From: Nitrincola salilacus
GTDB lineage: Bacteria > Pseudomonadota > Gammaproteobacteria > Pseudomonadales > Balneatricaceae
Direction: 5' to 3'
DNA length: 64,000 nt
Assembly: GCF_046271865.1 (NCBI RefSeq)
Contig: NZ_CP176580.1
Coordinates: 4,092,001 to 4,156,000, forward strand
The notes under the pieces were generated by a model. That model worked only from the letters and a program-made list of their open reading frames with translations. It searched no databases and was not told the DNA's origin. Of this stretch, positions 1 to 7,833 are shown in pieces. Position 1 is the stretch's first letter. Every line of letters starts with the position of its first letter. Made by a program: the position numbers and the translations under genes.

Positions 1-782
1 GGCGCTGGCTGATCAGAATAGAAGACCTTGATCCTCCCCGCGAACAACCCGGCGCCAGTGACCTGATATTACGCACGCTGGATCATTTCGGTCTGCACTG
101 GGATGGTGAAGTGGTTTATCAGAGCCAGCGTCTTGAGCTCTATGCAGAACTGCTGCAACGACTGATCGATCAAGGCCTCGCCTACCGCTGCCGATGCAGT
201 CGCAGTGACCTGAAGCTGCGCGATGCACTCTACAGCTATGATGGCCACTGCCGTATCCACCCACCAGACGCAGAGGCTCAATGCGCTATACGCGCACTCT
301 GCTCAGAGCAGACCGTAACGTTTGAAGATCTGATTCAAGACAGGCAGATCTGGCAGCATGAAGACGGGCGTGACGACTTCATTATATTCAGGCGTGACGG
401 CCTCTTCGCCTATCAACTGGCAGTCGTGGCAGATGATCACGCACAGGGCGTGACCCGTGTCATTCGCGGCAGCGACCTGTTGGACGAGACCTTCCGCCAG
501 TTGCAACTGCAACAGCATCTGGCCTACCCAACACCAGAATACGGCCACATCCCGATTCTGCTTAACAAATTGGGACAGAAACTCAGCAAACAGAATCTGG
601 CACCGGCACTGAACACCGACAAAGCCGTCAAGCAGCTCTGGGAAGCACTTCATCTGCTGGGACAGAATCCGACCCCATCCCTGCAGCGTGCCAGCAATCG
701 CGAACTGCTGGACTGGGCCGTCACGCACTGGCAGAGGGATCACATACCTCGTACACTGGCCATTCGTTCATCGGGGAGCTGA
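1..782 (+). CDS. gluQ: GluQRS, glutamyl-Q tRNA(Asp) synthetase (5' end outside window)
   Basis: Paralogue of the GluRS catalytic domain that activates glutamate and attaches it to queuosine-34 of tRNA-Asp. The reading frame is open from base 3, so the start lies upstream of the window. Visible are the RIEDLDPPRE segment typical of the Glu-binding region, a zinc-site pattern (CxC, then Y and C about 20 residues later) near 190-250, and the KMSKS-type loop GQKLSKQ near 570-590. There is no anticodon-binding domain, as expected for GluQRS. It lies immediately upstream of the cbrX-cbrA-cbrB genes, the same order as in Pseudomonas. Only the extreme N-terminus is missing. Confidence 0.95.
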   Translation, partial: RWLIRIEDLDPPREQPGASDLILRTLDHFGLHWDGEVVYQSQRLELYAELLQRLIDQGLAYRCRCSRSDLKLRDALYSYDGHCRIHPPDAEAQCAIRALCSEQTVTFEDLIQDRQIWQHEDGRDDFIIFRRDGLFAYQLAVVADDHAQGVTRVIRGSDLLDETFRQLQLQQHLAYPTPEYGHIPILLNKLGQKLSKQNLAPALNTDKAVKQLWEALHLLGQNPTPSLQRASNRELLDWAVTHWQRDHIPRTLAIRSSGS

Positions 783-784
783 AC

Positions 785-961
785 ATGTATCTTTACCGAG
801 GACTACTGCTGCTCATTCTGGCAACACTGGTCATTCTACCAGCTCTGGTGGACTACTGGCTGTACTTGCCTGGTTCATGGCTGAGACCCTTCATCATCTG
901 GCTGGCCATTATTGCCGTTACCGCTTTCATCACCACCATCGTCAGACGCAGGCACACATGA
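785..961 (+). CDS. cbrX: CbrX-like small membrane protein, translationally coupled to cbrA
   Basis: A 58-residue ORF starting two bases after the gluQ stop and ending in an ATGA overlap with cbrA (cbrA ATG at 958, stop of this ORF at 959-961). The product has two hydrophobic stretches (about residues 6-23 and 34-51) separated by a short polar turn, and ends in a basic tail (RRRHT). In Pseudomonas a short ORF named cbrX occupies this position and couples translation to cbrA; position, length and overlap match. I rely on synteny because the peptide is too short to identify by sequence alone. There is no clear separate ribosome-binding site, so it probably also depends on gluQ translation. Confidence 0.75.
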   Translation: MYLYRGLLLLILATLVILPALVDYWLYLPGSWLRPFIIWLAIIAVTAFITTIVRRRHT

Positions 962-3909
962 GCCTTGATATCTCCACACTACTTCTGATCAGCATCGGTT
1001 ATCTGCTGTGCCTGTTTGCGATTGCCTACCTGACAGAACAAAACCTGCTTCCTCAGAAACTTATTCAGCACCCTCTGCTGCACACGCTCGCACTGGGTGT
1101 TTACGCCAGCGCCTGGACCTTTTATGGTGCCTTCGGTGTAGCTGCAGAGTTCGGCTACACCTACCTGCTTTCCTATCTCGGCGCAACGGCGGCATTTTTA
1201 CTCTCACCACTGATTCTGATTCCGATACTGCGCATCACACACAGCTACCAACTCAGCTCACTCGCTGATCTATTTGCCTTTCGCTTTCGCAGCGGCGGAG
1301 TCGGCACCCTGACCACTGTTCTGATGCTGATCGCCACTTTGCCACTGCTTGCGATTCAGATTCAGGCGGTCACCGACTCGGTCCACATGTTCAATGACAG
1401 TGTCTCCGCCAACCGCATCGCCATCATCTTCTGCGGCATCATCTCGCTCTTTGCGATACTGTTCGGCGCACGCCACCCCTCCCTGCGCAGTAAACACAGG
1501 GGGTTAATGGTCGCCATCGCTCTGGAGTCTCTGGTCAAGCTGATCGCCCTGCTCGCAGTCGCCTTCTATGCCTACTTCATTGTACTGGGAGGCCCGAGCG
1601 GACTGAGTGAGTGGCTGACACTGAATCCAGATGTATTGCAAAGCATGCAGCAGCAACCCAAAAGCAGCAGTTGGCGTACGTTACTGCTGACCTTTTTTGC
1701 TGCCACCCTGGTGATGCCACACATGTTCTACATGGCGTTCAGCGAGAATGCGTCGGAACGAAGTCTCTACACCGCCACATGGTTGCTGCCACTGTTTCTG
1801 ATGCTGCTGGCCCTGACCGTGCCACCCATTCTATGGGCTGGCATTAAACTCGGCGTGATCGACAGTCCTGAATATGTGGTACTGATGCTGGGACAGGCTG
1901 TCGGCCTCAACTGGCTGAGCGTCATCGCCTTCATCGGTGGCCTATCAGCGGCCAGTGGCGTGATCATTGTGGCAACTGTTGCACTGTCCTCCATGCTGCA
2001 GAATCACATCGTCCTGCCACTGGTACGAATACCCGACTCCATGCGCCTTTACACCTGGCTGCTATGGCTGCGCCGCCTGATCATTATCATGGTGATGCTG
2101 GGTGCCTATCTGGTCTACTCGATCATCGCCAACCGCTTCCAGCTCAGCCACCTGGGGATCATCGCCTTTATCGCATTCCTGCAGTTTTTGCCGGGCCTGC
2201 TGGTCACCCTCTACTGGCAGGGTGCCAGTCGCTTCGGTTTTCTGCTGGGCCTGTGCTCAGGAGTCTTGAGTTGGTTTGCGTCGATGCTGCTGCCTACACT
2301 GTTCTATGGCCAACCAGCCATAGATCAGCAAATACTTGAGTCCTGGTATCTGTATGCGATTCTCTCTCTAACGCTGAACGTCGCCCTGGTGGTCATCGGG
2401 TCGCTGCTCCTGCCACCCGATGCCGATGAGAGTGAAGCCGCCGCTGCATGCATTCTGAACACTCTGCATCGTCCGCCAGGTTTCAGCCAGGATATTGAGA
2501 GTGCGGACGAGTTTTATCACCGGCTGACACCGAGACTCGGCGCACAGTCAGCGCGACGCGAGGTGAATCGTGCCTTGCAGGAGATCGCTCTGACGCCCAC
2601 CATGCAGTTACGTCCGCTGGACGGGCTGCGCCTGCGCAATCAGTTGGAAAACAATCTCTCAGGCCTTCTGGGGCCTGTTGAAGCGGCTGCGCTACTGCGT
2701 CCGACGCCCGTCGGAGGCCGAGGCGGTTTTCGTGCCCGTGAGATCCACCTGTTGGAAGAGCAGTTGGAGAACTACAACGAGCGCCTGTCGGGGCTTGCGG
2801 CTGAGCTGGATCAGATCCGCCGTTATCACCGTATCACCCTGCAGCGACTTCCGATCGGAGTCTGCACCCTGGATGCCAAGCAGCGAATACTTTTCTGGAA
2901 CAGAGAGCTGGAGCGCCATACCGGGATCAGTCCCGACGAGTCCATCGGTGCCCGCCTGTCCCAGCTGCCCGAGCCCTGGGCATCATTATTGGGAGACTTT
3001 GCCGACCTGCCGGATCTGCATCAGGCCGCATCAAGCCTGCAGTTAAAGGGCATGACCCGCTGGTTCAGCCTGCACAAGGCCCGATTGGATGAGGTTTCAG
3101 ACAATGGCATGATTCTGTTGGTTGAGGATGATACCGAGCACCAGATCATCAGCAATCGACTGTCACACAGCGAGCGCCTGGCATCCATTGGGCGTTTTGC
3201 AGCAGGGGTGGCGCATGAGATCGGAAACCCTGTAACGGGCATCGCCTGTCTTGCCCAGAACCTCAAGCTGGAAACAGATGAGCCTGAGATTCTGGAAACC
3301 GGCGATCAGATCGTCGCACAGACTCACCGCATCAGCCGCATTGTGCAATCACTGGTACGCTTCGCACATACAGGCCAGCATGACTCAGTCCAGCACCATG
3401 AGGCAGTGTCTTTGCATGATTGCGCTCAGGAAGCCGTTGAGCTGATACGCCTGAACCATCGCAACGCGGATCTGGAAATCAGTAATGAGATAGCACAGGA
3501 CACCTATACATCGGGCGATCCGCAGCAACTGCAGCAGGTGTTCGTCAATCTTCTTAACAACGCCTATGATGCCTCTCCCGAAGGGGGACGCATCATCCTG
3601 GCCTGCGAAGAGAACATCAACAGTATCTGCATCACCATCACTGACGAAGGCAGCGGTATATCCGAAGAGCACCTGCATCGCCTGTTCGAACCCTTCTTTA
3701 CGACTAAAGAACCCGGAAAAGGGACAGGATTGGGGCTCGCACTTGTTTACAACATTATTACCGAGCACTATGGTAGTATTGAACTGATTAGCCCTGCCAA
3801 CAAAAAACAGAATAAAGGCACCCAGGTCGTTATAACACTTCCCCGCCTACCCGATGCTGATACTTTATCGAAGGATGGGGATAATACTGTTACAGGTCCT
3901 TCCCTATGA
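958..3909 (+). CDS. cbrA: Sensor histidine kinase CbrA with SLC5-type transporter domain
   Basis: 983-residue membrane kinase of the CbrAB system, which senses carbon/nitrogen balance and controls catabolite repression in Pseudomonas. The N-terminal ~550 residues are a multi-pass region related to sodium/solute symporters (SLC5). A linker and PAS-like segment follow (about 620-740), then a HisKA box with GVAHEIGNP whose phospho-acceptor is His753, and an HATPase_c domain ending near residue 960 (motifs NLLNNAYDA, DEGSGI, GTGLGLA). I chose ATG 958 over longer upstream options because it starts MSLDISTLL directly before the first membrane helix and gives the 4-nt overlap with cbrX. Its stop overlaps the cbrB start, so kinase and regulator are made from one message. 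Confidence 0.96.
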   Translation: MSLDISTLLLISIGYLLCLFAIAYLTEQNLLPQKLIQHPLLHTLALGVYASAWTFYGAFGVAAEFGYTYLLSYLGATAAFLLSPLILIPILRITHSYQLSSLADLFAFRFRSGGVGTLTTVLMLIATLPLLAIQIQAVTDSVHMFNDSVSANRIAIIFCGIISLFAILFGARHPSLRSKHRGLMVAIALESLVKLIALLAVAFYAYFIVLGGPSGLSEWLTLNPDVLQSMQQQPKSSSWRTLLLTFFAATLVMPHMFYMAFSENASERSLYTATWLLPLFLMLLALTVPPILWAGIKLGVIDSPEYVVLMLGQAVGLNWLSVIAFIGGLSAASGVIIVATVALSSMLQNHIVLPLVRIPDSMRLYTWLLWLRRLIIIMVMLGAYLVYSIIANRFQLSHLGIIAFIAFLQFLPGLLVTLYWQGASRFGFLLGLCSGVLSWFASMLLPTLFYGQPAIDQQILESWYLYAILSLTLNVALVVIGSLLLPPDADESEAAAACILNTLHRPPGFSQDIESADEFYHRLTPRLGAQSARREVNRALQEIALTPTMQLRPLDGLRLRNQLENNLSGLLGPVEAAALLRPTPVGGRGGFRAREIHLLEEQLENYNERLSGLAAELDQIRRYHRITLQRLPIGVCTLDAKQRILFWNRELERHTGISPDESIGARLSQLPEPWASLLGDFADLPDLHQAASSLQLKGMTRWFSLHKARLDEVSDNGMILLVEDDTEHQIISNRLSHSERLASIGRFAAGVAHEIGNPVTGIACLAQNLKLETDEPEILETGDQIVAQTHRISRIVQSLVRFAHTGQHDSVQHHEAVSLHDCAQEAVELIRLNHRNADLEISNEIAQDTYTSGDPQQLQQVFVNLLNNAYDASPEGGRIILACEENINSICITITDEGSGISEEHLHRLFEPFFTTKEPGKGTGLGLALVYNIITEHYGSIELISPANKKQNKGTQVVITLPRLPDADTLSKDGDNTVTGPSL

Positions 3910-5288
3910 GCCGAATTCTGATTGTTGAGGATGAGCGAATTATCCGGGCAGCACTCAGGCGCCTGCTGGAGAAAAATCACTACGATGTCAGTGATGCCTC
4001 CTCAGTCGATGAGGCAGCCTCTTTACTGGCTGCAGAAAAGTTTGATCTTATCATCAGCGATCTGCGTCTACCGGGAGCACCCGGCACCGACCTGATCGCC
4101 ATGGCCCGAAAAATCCCTGTCCTGATTATGACCAGCTATGCCAGCCTGCGCTCCGCCGTGGATGCCATGAAGCTGGGCGCGGTTGATTACATCGCCAAGC
4201 CCTTCGATCATGACGAGATGCTCAACACCATACACACCATCACCCATCGAACCGCATCAGAAACACCCGATACCGACACACCTGCTGCGCCAGAAACACC
4301 CAACATGATACTGGGCAACTGTGAGGCAATTCAGGAACTGCACAAACGCATTGCCAAGGTCGCTCGCACCGATGCCACAGTGTTGGTTCTCGGTGAGTCA
4401 GGGACTGGTAAGGAGCTGGCAGCACGCGCCATTCATCAGCAGAGCAAACGCGCTTCTGCCCCGATGATCTGCGTTAACTGCGCCGCCATTCCTGAATCGC
4501 TGATCGAATCTGAACTCTTCGGACATGAAAAAGGCGCCTTCACAGGAGCCGATACCAGCCGCAGTGGTCTGATTGAAGCAGCTGATAAGGGCACGCTGTT
4601 CCTTGATGAGATCGGTGAACTGCCACTCGAAGCTCAAGCTAGACTGCTGCGCTTTCTGCAGGAGGGTGAGATACGCCGTGTTGGCGCCGTGCAGTCGAAG
4701 AAGGTCGATGTACGCCTGATTGCAGCGACTCATCGCGATCTCAAGTCCCTGGCGCGTGTCGGTCAGTTCCGCGAAGACCTCTATTATCGACTCTATGTCA
4801 TGGAGCTGAAGATGCCTCCACTGCGCGAGCGAGGCAAAGATATTCCAGAACTAGCCAAACTCTTTCTGGAGCGGCACAGCAAAGGCCGTGATGAGCCACT
4901 GTCTTTCAGCAAGGCCGCTACAGATGGCATGCTCGGCTACGCCTGGCCCGGTAATGTTCGCGAGCTGGAGAATGCCATCGAACGCGCCGTCATCCTGGTT
5001 GAGGGTAATGAGATCAGCGCCGACCTGCTGGGGCTTGAGTTCGAAAAAGAGTCACTGGATGATCTGGAACAGAGCTACGCCCATCGCATGCACACCGGCC
5101 AGACCAGCACAGACAGCCAGCGTACGGATCTGTCGCTGGACGATTATTTCCAGCGCTTTGTGATGGATAACCAGGAACAGATGAGCGAGACCGAACTGGC
5201 CAAGACTCTTGGCATCAGTCGCAAATGCCTGTGGGAAAGACGCCAGAAACTCGGCATCCCGCGAAAGGTCAAAAGCAGTAAGGCGTAA
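3906..5288 (+). CDS. cbrB: Sigma54-dependent response regulator CbrB (NtrC family)
   Basis: 460 residues: a receiver domain (1-115; acidic pocket VEDE, phospho-acceptor Asp52 in SDLRLPG, Lys98 in AKPF), an AAA+ activator domain (Walker A GESGTGKE at 163-170, sigma54-contact loop GAFTGAD at 210-216), and a C-terminal Fis-type helix-turn-helix (about 415-455). Partner of CbrA; the start ATG overlaps the cbrA stop (ATGA). In Pseudomonas CbrB with RpoN activates the small RNA crcZ just downstream, and a sigma54 promoter plus candidate enhancer repeats occur directly after this gene here too. The length is close to that of Pseudomonas CbrB. Confidence 0.95.
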   Translation: MSRILIVEDERIIRAALRRLLEKNHYDVSDASSVDEAASLLAAEKFDLIISDLRLPGAPGTDLIAMARKIPVLIMTSYASLRSAVDAMKLGAVDYIAKPFDHDEMLNTIHTITHRTASETPDTDTPAAPETPNMILGNCEAIQELHKRIAKVARTDATVLVLGESGTGKELAARAIHQQSKRASAPMICVNCAAIPESLIESELFGHEKGAFTGADTSRSGLIEAADKGTLFLDEIGELPLEAQARLLRFLQEGEIRRVGAVQSKKVDVRLIAATHRDLKSLARVGQFREDLYYRLYVMELKMPPLRERGKDIPELAKLFLERHSKGRDEPLSFSKAATDGMLGYAWPGNVRELENAIERAVILVEGNEISADLLGLEFEKESLDDLEQSYAHRMHTGQTSTDSQRTDLSLDDYFQRFVMDNQEQMSETELAKTLGISRKCLWERRQKLGIPRKVKSSKA

Positions 5289-5359
5289 CACTTTTCAAAA
5301 CCAGGTAACACTTTCCAGAGTGTTACCTTACTACACACGCATTTCTGAGAATGTGTTAC
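5285..5359 (+). promoter_or_regulatory. Candidate CbrB enhancer cluster (GTAACAC / GTGTTAC repeats)
   Basis: Four copies of one heptamer in both orientations: GTAACAC at 5285-5291 and 5305-5311, GTGTTAC at 5320-5326 and 5353-5359. The middle two form a perfect 9-bp dyad (5304-5312 with 5319-5327, 6-nt spacer). They lie about 90-160 bp upstream of the -24 element of the downstream sigma54 promoter, a usual distance for NtrC-type activator sites. No T-run follows the hairpin, so it reads better as an operator than as a cbrB terminator. Assignment to CbrB is inference from context. Confidence 0.6.
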
Positions 5360-5446
5360 CCATCATCCCAAGCTTAGAGAGCAAATGATTGACTCCAAGA
5401 TGAAAAAAAACAATTTATACAATAAAAACAATAAGTTAATAAAGTT

Positions 5447-5460
5447 GGCACAAACCCTGC
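5447..5460 (+). promoter_or_regulatory. Sigma54 (RpoN) -24/-12 promoter of the CrcZ-like RNA
   Basis: TGGCAC followed by CCCTGCT gives GG at 5447-5448 and GC at 5459-5460, exactly ten bases apart, the invariant spacing of sigma54 promoters. The predicted transcript start is about 12 nt downstream, near G5472. It lies between the sigma54 activator gene cbrB and pcnB, where the Pseudomonas crcZ promoter lies. Confidence 0.8.
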
Positions 5461-5471
5461 TCTCATAAGGG

Positions 5472-5703
5472 GCAAGAAGAAGAACAAAGCGAAGCTGACT
5501 GACCATCAATAAAAATAAAAACAGGTCTGACATCGACGCATCCCGCCTCTAATAAAAATAATAAAGAGGCTTAGCTGATCGTAAACGTGCAACATTGCTT
5601 CCACGCATATCTGGAAACAAAAATAATAAGCCAGTGCCCCTTTGCAACGTTTGCGGTCAGCACCCCCCCCAACACCCGCTTCCCCCACCCTGCGTTACTT
5701 TTT
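5472..5703 (+). ncRNA. crcZ: CrcZ-like Hfq/Crc-titrating small RNA
   Basis: Non-coding A-rich transcript predicted from the sigma54 promoter. It holds four perfect runs of five A-R-N triplets, the code read by the distal face of Hfq: 5474-5488 (at the 5' end), 5508-5522, 5551-5565 and 5616-5630. The last three lie in loops of short hairpins: GACC/GGTC (5501-5504, 5524-5527), GCCTCT/AGAGGC (5545-5550, 5565-5570) and CTGG/CCAG (5611-5614, 5631-5634). Position between cbrB and pcnB equals that of crcZ in Pseudomonas, where it sequesters Hfq/Crc. The 3' end is uncertain. A C-rich, G-poor stretch (5661-5690), possibly a Rho site, precedes a T-run at about 5698-5703. Confidence 0.72.
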
Positions 5704-5722
5704 ATATAACCATCTGCTCATC

Positions 5723-5731
5723 TGATATAAT
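5723..5731 (+). promoter_or_regulatory. Extended -10 promoter candidate for pcnB operon
   Basis: TGA followed by a perfect TATAAT hexamer at 5726-5731, i.e. an extended -10 element, about 100 nt before the pcnB start. No good -35 is seen at 16-18 bp spacing, which extended -10 promoters tolerate. It would separate pcnB-folK expression from crcZ. Confidence 0.5.
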
Positions 5732-5832
5732 AGCGTCGCCGTCAGGTATTGCTTATACTTAGCCGTCTGAGCTGGTAACATGCAGCCCAATGTTATTTCT
5801 GTACATCTCGTGACCAGGAAATTTTTTGACCA

Positions 5833-7308
5833 ATGCTAGATTTGCTTTACATACTGGTGCCCATTGCAGGCATTATTCTGATTGCATGGGTGCTGATGAG
5901 AAGCAAGCCCTCAACTCATAACTCCAGCGTTCCCGCCGCAGCGCAATCCGAACCTGTCTCAGATGATGCACCATCTGAATTCACGCGATTACCTCTCGGA
6001 GAACGGCGTGTTATTCCCGAATCTGAGCACAGGATTTCTCGTCGACGTCTGGATGATAATGCGATGAAGGTCGTTTATCGTCTGCAGGACGCCGGTTACG
6101 ACAGCCACCTCGTCGGTGGTTGCATCCGCGATATGCTGCTGCAGCGCCAGCCAAAAGATTATGACGTGGCGACTTCGGCTCATCCTGAAGAAGCTGTTGA
6201 ACTGTTTCATCGCGGCCGCCTGATTGGTCGACGCTTCAAACTTCTACACGTCCGCTTCGGACGCGAAGTGATCGAAGTGGCCACCTTCAGGGCCGGACAT
6301 GACAGCGAAGATAACGAAAGCGGTGAACAGGGACGCCAGTCCGAAGCCGGACTGATACTGCGTGATAATGTCTACGGCACGATTGAGCAGGATGCTCTGC
6401 GACGCGACTTTACCATCAATGCGCTCTACTACTGCGTCAGAGATTACAGCATATATGACTTTGCCAATGGCTATATAGACCTGCAGCAGCGCATTATTCG
6501 CATGATCGGCGACCCCGCACAGCGCTATCGGGAAGATCCCGTGCGCATGCTGCGCGCCACACGCTTTGCGGCCAAGCTCGGCTTCGATATCGAGCCAGAG
6601 ACAGCAAAGCCGATTGCCGAACTGGCGCACCTGCTGGCCAGAATAGCGCCCGCTCGTCTGTTTGATGAGGCACTGAAACTCCTTCAGTCCGGACACGGAG
6701 CCGCCTCTTACCGACAACTCCAGCGCTTCGGGCTGTTCGGTTACCTGTTTCCACAGACTCAGGCATTCCTGGATCATGGACATGCAGGTACAGAAACCAT
6801 CATACAGCAGGTGCTTCGCAACACTGACAGACGCCTGGAACAGGGTAAAAGCGTCACACCTGCCTTTATGTTTGCAGCACTGCTCTGGTACCCGCTGCAG
6901 GAGAGATGGCTGGAAATCCTGGATGAAGACGATCTCCCCCCCCTTCAGGCACTGCACGAAGCGGCCAACCAGATCCTTGGCGCGCAGGTGAAATGCACGG
7001 CTATCCCACGACGTTTCTCCGGCCCGGTCAGAGAAATCTGGGAGCTACAGATGCGCCTGCCAAAACGGCAGGGCAAGAAGGCCGAACTACTGGTCACGCA
7101 CCCCCGATTCAGGGCCGCTTATGACCTGTTGCTACTGCGCGAAGCAGCAGGTGAAGACCTGGATGGGCTGGGTAAGTGGTGGACTGACTATCAATCCTCC
7201 AATCCGGCGCAGCGTGAAGCCTTGAATCAGAATGGTGCACCTGACGAAACACGCAGCAAACGCCGCAGACGCAGAAAACCGACACGTGCGAGCAATGTCG
7301 ATGGCTGA
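5833..7308 (+). CDS. pcnB: Poly(A) polymerase I, with N-terminal membrane segment
   Basis: Template-independent polymerase that adds 3' A-tails to RNA and promotes decay. 491 residues. The nucleotidyltransferase core has VGGCIRDMLL and DYDVAT (about residues 95-115), followed by the RNA-binding/arginine-rich region, and the protein ends in a basic tail (KRRRRRKPTR). Residues 3-22 form one strongly hydrophobic helix ahead of a ~50-residue polar linker, an unusual predicted membrane anchor. An AGGAA lies 12 nt before the ATG. A later start at Met22 would still leave the catalytic core intact. Followed by folK with an 8-nt overlap. Confidence 0.95.
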   Translation: MLDLLYILVPIAGIILIAWVLMRSKPSTHNSSVPAAAQSEPVSDDAPSEFTRLPLGERRVIPESEHRISRRRLDDNAMKVVYRLQDAGYDSHLVGGCIRDMLLQRQPKDYDVATSAHPEEAVELFHRGRLIGRRFKLLHVRFGREVIEVATFRAGHDSEDNESGEQGRQSEAGLILRDNVYGTIEQDALRRDFTINALYYCVRDYSIYDFANGYIDLQQRIIRMIGDPAQRYREDPVRMLRATRFAAKLGFDIEPETAKPIAELAHLLARIAPARLFDEALKLLQSGHGAASYRQLQRFGLFGYLFPQTQAFLDHGHAGTETIIQQVLRNTDRRLEQGKSVTPAFMFAALLWYPLQERWLEILDEDDLPPLQALHEAANQILGAQVKCTAIPRRFSGPVREIWELQMRLPKRQGKKAELLVTHPRFRAAYDLLLLREAAGEDLDGLGKWWTDYQSSNPAQREALNQNGAPDETRSKRRRRRKPTRASNVDG

Positions 7309-7789
7309 AGCAGTACGCTGCTTTATCGGCCTGGGCAGTAATCTCGACAACCCGACCGATCAAGTAATGCAGGCACTGAAAGAGCTTCAGGACCTTCCTG
7401 GCATCAGCCTGATGGCCAGCTCTTCTCTGTATCGCTCCGATCCCATGGGCCCACAGGATCAGCCTGACTATATCAATGCCGTCGCCATGCTCGACACGCA
7501 GCTCACACCGCTGGCGCTGCTGGACCAGCTCCAGACGCTGGAGCATGCACATCAGCGTATACGTTTGCAGCACTGGGGACCACGCACGCTGGACCTGGAT
7601 CTGCTGCTGTATGGCAATCAACTGATTACCTGTGAAAGACTGACAGTTCCACATCCAGGACTGACTGAACGCAATTTTGTACTCTGGCCACTGGCCGAAA
7701 TAGCGCCAGACCTTAAATTTCCAGATGGCAGCCTTATTCAGACTTATCTGGATCAGCACCCACTGGGAACACTGCAGCGGCTGTCATGA
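7301..7789 (+). CDS. folK: 6-hydroxymethyl-7,8-dihydropterin pyrophosphokinase
   Basis: Transfers pyrophosphate from ATP to hydroxymethyl-dihydropterin in folate synthesis. 162 residues, close to the E. coli enzyme. Landmarks are the N-terminal FIGLGSNL, the ligand-binding segment WGPRTLDLDLLLYG and the conserved PHPGLTERNFVLWPL. Start chosen at ATG 7301, which overlaps the pcnB stop; ATG 7295 (two residues longer) is equally possible because no clear Shine-Dalgarno is present, suggesting coupling to pcnB. The order pcnB-folK-panB-panC is the same as in Pseudomonas. Confidence 0.94.
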   Translation: MAEAVRCFIGLGSNLDNPTDQVMQALKELQDLPGISLMASSSLYRSDPMGPQDQPDYINAVAMLDTQLTPLALLDQLQTLEHAHQRIRLQHWGPRTLDLDLLLYGNQLITCERLTVPHPGLTERNFVLWPLAEIAPDLKFPDGSLIQTYLDQHPLGTLQRLS

Positions 7790-7833
7790 AAATATGCCAG
7801 CCACGCCGGGCTTAATGTTGAATCGGGAGTTTT

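Noticed and set aside
5304..5327. Perfect dyad after cbrB as an intrinsic terminator
   Set aside because: No T-run follows, and the same heptamer recurs outside the dyad, so an operator/enhancer role fits better.
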